The position numbers were made by a program, and so were the translations under genes. The notes beneath the pieces are model-generated. The model had not been told where the DNA came from. It did no database searches and saw nothing but the letters and a program-made list of their open reading frames with translations. From an uncultured Bacteroidota bacterium (GTDB lineage: Bacteria > Bacteroidota > Bacteroidia > Bacteroidales > SZUA-534): a stretch of DNA of 8,629 nucleotides. The DNA lies in NCBI GenBank assembly GCA_937900725.1, contig CALCFP010000289.1, positions 1-8,629 of the forward strand, written 5' to 3'. Shown here piece after piece: positions 6,322-8,629 of this stretch; positions within the stretch are counted from its first letter, which is position 1; every line of letters begins with the position of its first letter.

Positions 6322-6893
6322 TAACCATTGGGCTCACAGGTGGAATAGGCAGTGGCAAGAGTTATGTGGCTGAATTCTTTGCTGAATGTGGCGTGCCGTG
6401 CTATAATTGCGACAGTCGTGCCAAAATGCTCAATAATACAAATGCCAATATAATCAATTCTATAACAAAACGATACGGTCAGCAAGCATATATTGATGGT
6501 GAACTTGACAGAAAATTTGTTGCGCAGAAGATTTTTTCCGACAAGCGTGAACTGCAATGGATGAACTCGCTTGTACATCCTGTTGTGCGTGCCGATTTCA
6601 TTCAATGGCGCAGTCATCAGACGGCAAATATGGTCTTGGTTGAGTCGGCAATACTGATAGATAGCGGGTTCGGTGAAGTTTGTGACAAGATAGTTGTAGT
6701 TGATGCACCAATTGATTTGCGATTGGAAAGAGTTATGCAACGTGACGCAACAACGCGCGAACAGGTATTGAAACGTATTGGCAACCAAATGAATAACGAA
6801 AAAATGCTCATCCGTGCCGATTATGTCATTGTCAATAACGGCACCGCCGACATTGCATCGCAGGTCGATTCAATATTGAGCAGTATACGATAG
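6318..6893 (+). CDS. coaE: Dephospho-CoA kinase
   Basis: CoaE phosphorylates the 3'-hydroxyl of dephospho-CoA with ATP, the last step of coenzyme A synthesis, in the cytoplasm. The 191-residue product is of normal length. The P-loop GGIGSGKS is at 8-15. An aspartate at 32 (YNCDSRAK) matches the catalytic-aspartate position of the family. The CoA-domain motif LVHPVVR is at 85-91, ESAILIDSGF at 109-118, and RLERVMQRD at 135-143 fits the usual lid-side sequence; ADYVIVNNG (167-175) precedes the end. Its ATG overlaps the stop of the YbbR-like gene by four bases, so it is probably translated from the same message. In E. coli the aspartate motif is usually DAD; CDS here is a variant, of a kind I believe is common in Bacteroidales. 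Confidence 0.95.
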   Translation: MITIGLTGGIGSGKSYVAEFFAECGVPCYNCDSRAKMLNNTNANIINSITKRYGQQAYIDGELDRKFVAQKIFSDKRELQWMNSLVHPVVRADFIQWRSHQTANMVLVESAILIDSGFGEVCDKIVVVDAPIDLRLERVMQRDATTREQVLKRIGNQMNNEKMLIRADYVIVNNGTADIASQVDSILSSIR

Positions 6894-6927
6894 TCGGAAG
6901 GTTAATAAGAAAAAAATAGTAGAGGAT

Positions 6928-7680
6928 ATGAAATACAAAAAGTGGATTGGTGGAGGTTTGGGTTGGGTTTTAGGTGGCCCGCTTGGAGCAATTCTAGGTT
7001 ACCTTTTAGGTTCCGCATTTGACAAGTCGGATTTCAGCACATCTGGCTCAAGGCCGAACCAGGGATACGAAAGCCCTACATATCAGCGACAGACCACATC
7101 TCGAAACGATTTTATGGTCAGCCTGGTAGTGTTGACAAGCGCAGTAATGAAAGCCGACGGGCGTGTGACCAAGGCTGAACTCGACTACGTCAAGCAGTTC
7201 TTTGTCCAGCAATTTGGTGTGGCCGCGGCGACAGACGGCGTAAGAATGCTTCGTGACATTCTGAAAAACAACATTCCTGTCGATGATGTTGCGCGACAGA
7301 TTGGTCAACATCTCAACTATGCAAGCAAACAGCAACTCTTGCATTATCTTTTCGGAATCTCAAATGCCGACGGACAAATACATCCGAATGAGGTGAATCT
7401 TATCGCCAATATTGCAGCCAATATGGGTGTGAGCGACACTGATTTCAAATCTGTCAAGTCAATGTTCATCAAGGATTCCGCTTCGGCCTACACCATTTTG
7501 GGCATCTCGCCAAGCGCAACTGACGACGAAGTCAAGAAGGCGTACCGCAAAATGGCTGTCGAGAACCATCCAGACAAAGTATCTTATTTGGGCGAAGATG
7601 TGCAGAGAGCAGCCAAGGAGAAATTCCAGAAAATCAACGAGGCTTACGAGACTATCAAGAAAGAACGCGGAATGAAATAG
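6928..7680 (+). CDS. DjlA-like TerB/J-domain membrane co-chaperone
   Basis: This 250-residue protein has the same plan as E. coli DjlA (about 271 residues): an N-terminal glycine-rich membrane segment, a central TerB domain and a C-terminal J domain that stimulates DnaK. The span at 6-30 (GGGLGWVLGGPLGAILGYLLG) is a strong glycine zipper, likely to dimerise. A short polar linker follows (31-60). The TerB-like helical region covers about 61-182 and has its two acidic turns, MKADGRVTKAEL (74-85) and SNADGQIHPNEV (145-156). The J domain is at about 187-247 (AYTILGISPSATDDEVKKAYRK), with the essential HPD at 214-216 intact. The soluble part should face the cytoplasm. It starts 34 bases after coaE with no visible terminator or promoter between, so it may share that transcript. 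The domain architecture is clear, but I do not assign the symbol djlA because orthology is not tested. Confidence 0.88.
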   Translation: MKYKKWIGGGLGWVLGGPLGAILGYLLGSAFDKSDFSTSGSRPNQGYESPTYQRQTTSRNDFMVSLVVLTSAVMKADGRVTKAELDYVKQFFVQQFGVAAATDGVRMLRDILKNNIPVDDVARQIGQHLNYASKQQLLHYLFGISNADGQIHPNEVNLIANIAANMGVSDTDFKSVKSMFIKDSASAYTILGISPSATDDEVKKAYRKMAVENHPDKVSYLGEDVQRAAKEKFQKINEAYETIKKERGMK

Positions 7681-7734
7681 GCGTTGTGCCAAATATTATA
7701 GATGAATAATTAGGGAAACACCTAAAAACTTGAC

Positions 7735-7742
7735 TATATTTG
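7735..7742 (+). promoter_or_regulatory. Bacteroidota -7 promoter box for the 7773 gene pair
   Basis: TATATTTG matches TAnnTTTG and ends 30 bases before the ATG at 7773. It lies in the 92-base A/T-rich gap after the DjlA-like gene. A weak TTAGG/CCTAA hairpin (7710-7725) precedes it but has no T run, so no terminator is called there. No -33 TTTG at a normal distance. Confidence 0.5.
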
Positions 7743-7772
7743 ACGCATAAATCACAATTTTATTTTTAATAA

Positions 7773-8225
7773 ATGATGAAATCTATCAAGACTTTAGTCG
7801 TGCTTGCCGTTTTGGCATTTGGCACAACCTCTACTTGCTTTGCTCAAGGCTGTTTTTCAACTGTAAACAAGGACCTTACGTTTTATATGTCGGCGCTTGC
7901 GCTGTTTTTTGCGATTGTTGCCCTGCTTATTTCAATAATTTCAAGTCGTAGGACAAGGTTGAAAATGGTCAACACAGCCGAGGATTTTAGGTTGATGCTC
8001 GAAAGTACAAAAAACACTATCGATAAGAATGTCAAGAATTTGCGCCGTGAGATGCAACGCAATTTCCAAAATGTTCCAAAAAATGATAGTGCAAATGGTG
8101 CCGAAAAGACTGAACGTCCGAAACCAGCACCACGTCATCGCCGTCCTTACCGACGCCCTCAACCAAAGGATCAGGCTCAGGAACAGGCAAGTGCTGAACC
8201 ACAAGATGAGCCAAAGGCAGAATAA
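7773..8225 (+). CDS. Small membrane protein with basic proline-rich tail, function unknown
   Basis: I do not recognise a family for this 150-residue protein. It begins with a signal-peptide-like segment (residues 1-25, hydrophobic 7-17, possible cleavage after CFA). A single membrane span follows at about 37-57 (FYMSALALFFAIVALLISII). A charged stretch at 58-98 (SSRRTRLKMVN to RREMQRNF) could form a coiled coil. The tail (about 113-150) is rich in proline, arginine, glutamine and glutamate, with the cluster RPKPAPRHRRPYRRPQPK, and is probably disordered. The arginines right after the span suggest that the tail is cytoplasmic. Two adjacent ATG codons (7773, 7776) are both possible starts. Its stop overlaps the next gene's ATG (TAATG), so the two are probably translationally coupled. 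The basic tail could bind nucleic acid, phospholipid or an SH3-like partner, but nothing in the sequence decides this. Confidence 0.75.
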   Translation: MMKSIKTLVVLAVLAFGTTSTCFAQGCFSTVNKDLTFYMSALALFFAIVALLISIISSRRTRLKMVNTAEDFRLMLESTKNTIDKNVKNLRREMQRNFQNVPKNDSANGAEKTERPKPAPRHRRPYRRPQPKDQAQEQASAEPQDEPKAE

Positions 8226-8629
8226 TGATTCGACCCGCCAACATATGCAAGGGCGATAGGATTGGCATTGTTGCACCTGCCAGGTTCATTCCTGAAGATA
8301 AATATCTTGCAATATGTCAATTTGTTGAAAAGCAAGGTTTCGTGCCAGTATTGGGGCGGACAACACATCTCACTCACGGTATTTTTGCGGGCAGCGATGC
8401 CGAACGGGCAGCCGATTTGCAGTCGATGATTGACGATGATGATATAAAGGCAATTCTTTGTGTCAGAGGTGGTTATGGTTGTATCAGGATTATTGAAAGT
8501 TTGAATTTGGAACCATTGCTCAAGAAACCGAAATGGATAGTCGGCTTCAGCGATGTGACAGTCCTGCATTCAGCACTTTCAAAGATAGGCGTGGCGAGCC
8601 TTCACGGGCAGATGCCTGTAAACTTCACA
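8225..8629 (+). CDS. S66-family LD-carboxypeptidase (3'-truncated)
   Basis: The frame from ATG 8225 is open to the window end, giving 135 residues of a family normally about 300 long. Peptidase family S66 includes LD-carboxypeptidase A, which trims the terminal D-alanine from tetrapeptides during peptidoglycan recycling, and MccF, which cleaves microcin C. The N-terminal opening GDRIGIVAPARFIP is typical. RGGYGCIRI (81-89) matches the conserved RGGYG loop. GFSDVT (107-112) is the nucleophile elbow, with serine 109 at the position of E. coli LdcA Ser106. The HGQM motif follows near the end. The catalytic glutamate and histidine lie beyond the window. No signal peptide is visible, consistent with a cytoplasmic LdcA role. 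The start overlaps the upstream TAA by one base. LdcA and MccF types cannot be separated without the C-terminal half. Confidence 0.9.
   Translation, partial: MIRPANICKGDRIGIVAPARFIPEDKYLAICQFVEKQGFVPVLGRTTHLTHGIFAGSDAERAADLQSMIDDDDIKAILCVRGGYGCIRIIESLNLEPLLKKPKWIVGFSDVTVLHSALSKIGVASLHGQMPVNFT

Noticed and set aside
7710..7725. TTAGG/CCTAA hairpin after the DjlA-like gene as a terminator
   Set aside because: Five weak pairs followed by A residues on this strand, without the T tract needed for an intrinsic terminator.
8177..8569. 130-codon open frame on the minus strand over the end of the window
   Set aside because: The opposite strand carries a recognisable S66 peptidase with its active-site motif, so this is a shadow frame.

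Overview
The window is a piece of a Bacteroidales-type (phylum Bacteroidota) chromosome. Four lines of evidence support this. Sequences matching the Bacteroidota -7 promoter box TAnnTTTG lie at plausible distances before four genes. No start codon is preceded by a convincing Shine-Dalgarno sequence. NusB has the long form (315 residues) known from this phylum. The genes nusB, DUF1573 lipoprotein, yajC, YbbR-like protein and coaE follow one another, an order I recall from Bacteroides relatives. Genus and species cannot be decided from this stretch. All recognisable genes are on the + strand and the region is dense core genome, with no insertion sequence, tRNA, rRNA or CRISPR array.

Layout. Positions 1-696 hold the C-terminal half of a PLP-dependent O-acetylhomoserine sulfhydrylase-type enzyme, closed by a strong intrinsic terminator (718-748). 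Positions 882-3391 encode MutS2, the ATPase/Smr protein linked to recombination control and ribosome rescue. Its reading frame is broken at about 2680-2701 by what looks like an exact 20-bp insertion flanked by the 6-bp direct repeat CTGTAA. Removing 20 bp restores a continuous 829-residue protein. A probable promoter (3477-3484) then starts nusB (3519-4466), a DUF1573 lipoprotein (4488-4904) and yajC (4913-5245), which are closely spaced and probably one operon.

A compact hairpin region (5257-5317) follows yajC and carries a promoter-like box inside its loop. After it come a membrane-anchored YbbR-like protein (5329-6321) and coaE (6318-6893), overlapping by 4 nt. A DjlA-like TerB/J-domain membrane protein (6928-7680) is next. 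Last are an unrecognised small membrane protein (7773-8225) and, overlapping its stop codon by 1 nt, the start of an S66-family LD-carboxypeptidase (8225 to the window end).

Together the genes cover methionine/cysteine metabolism, nucleic-acid and ribosome quality control, transcription antitermination, protein export, coenzyme A synthesis, a chaperone partner and cell-wall recycling. The most unusual item is the lesion in mutS2. It could be a recent inactivating insertion, a reversible (phase-variable) switch, an assembly error, or much less likely a translational bypass site. The rest is ordinary core genome, and I found no convincing new multi-gene system.
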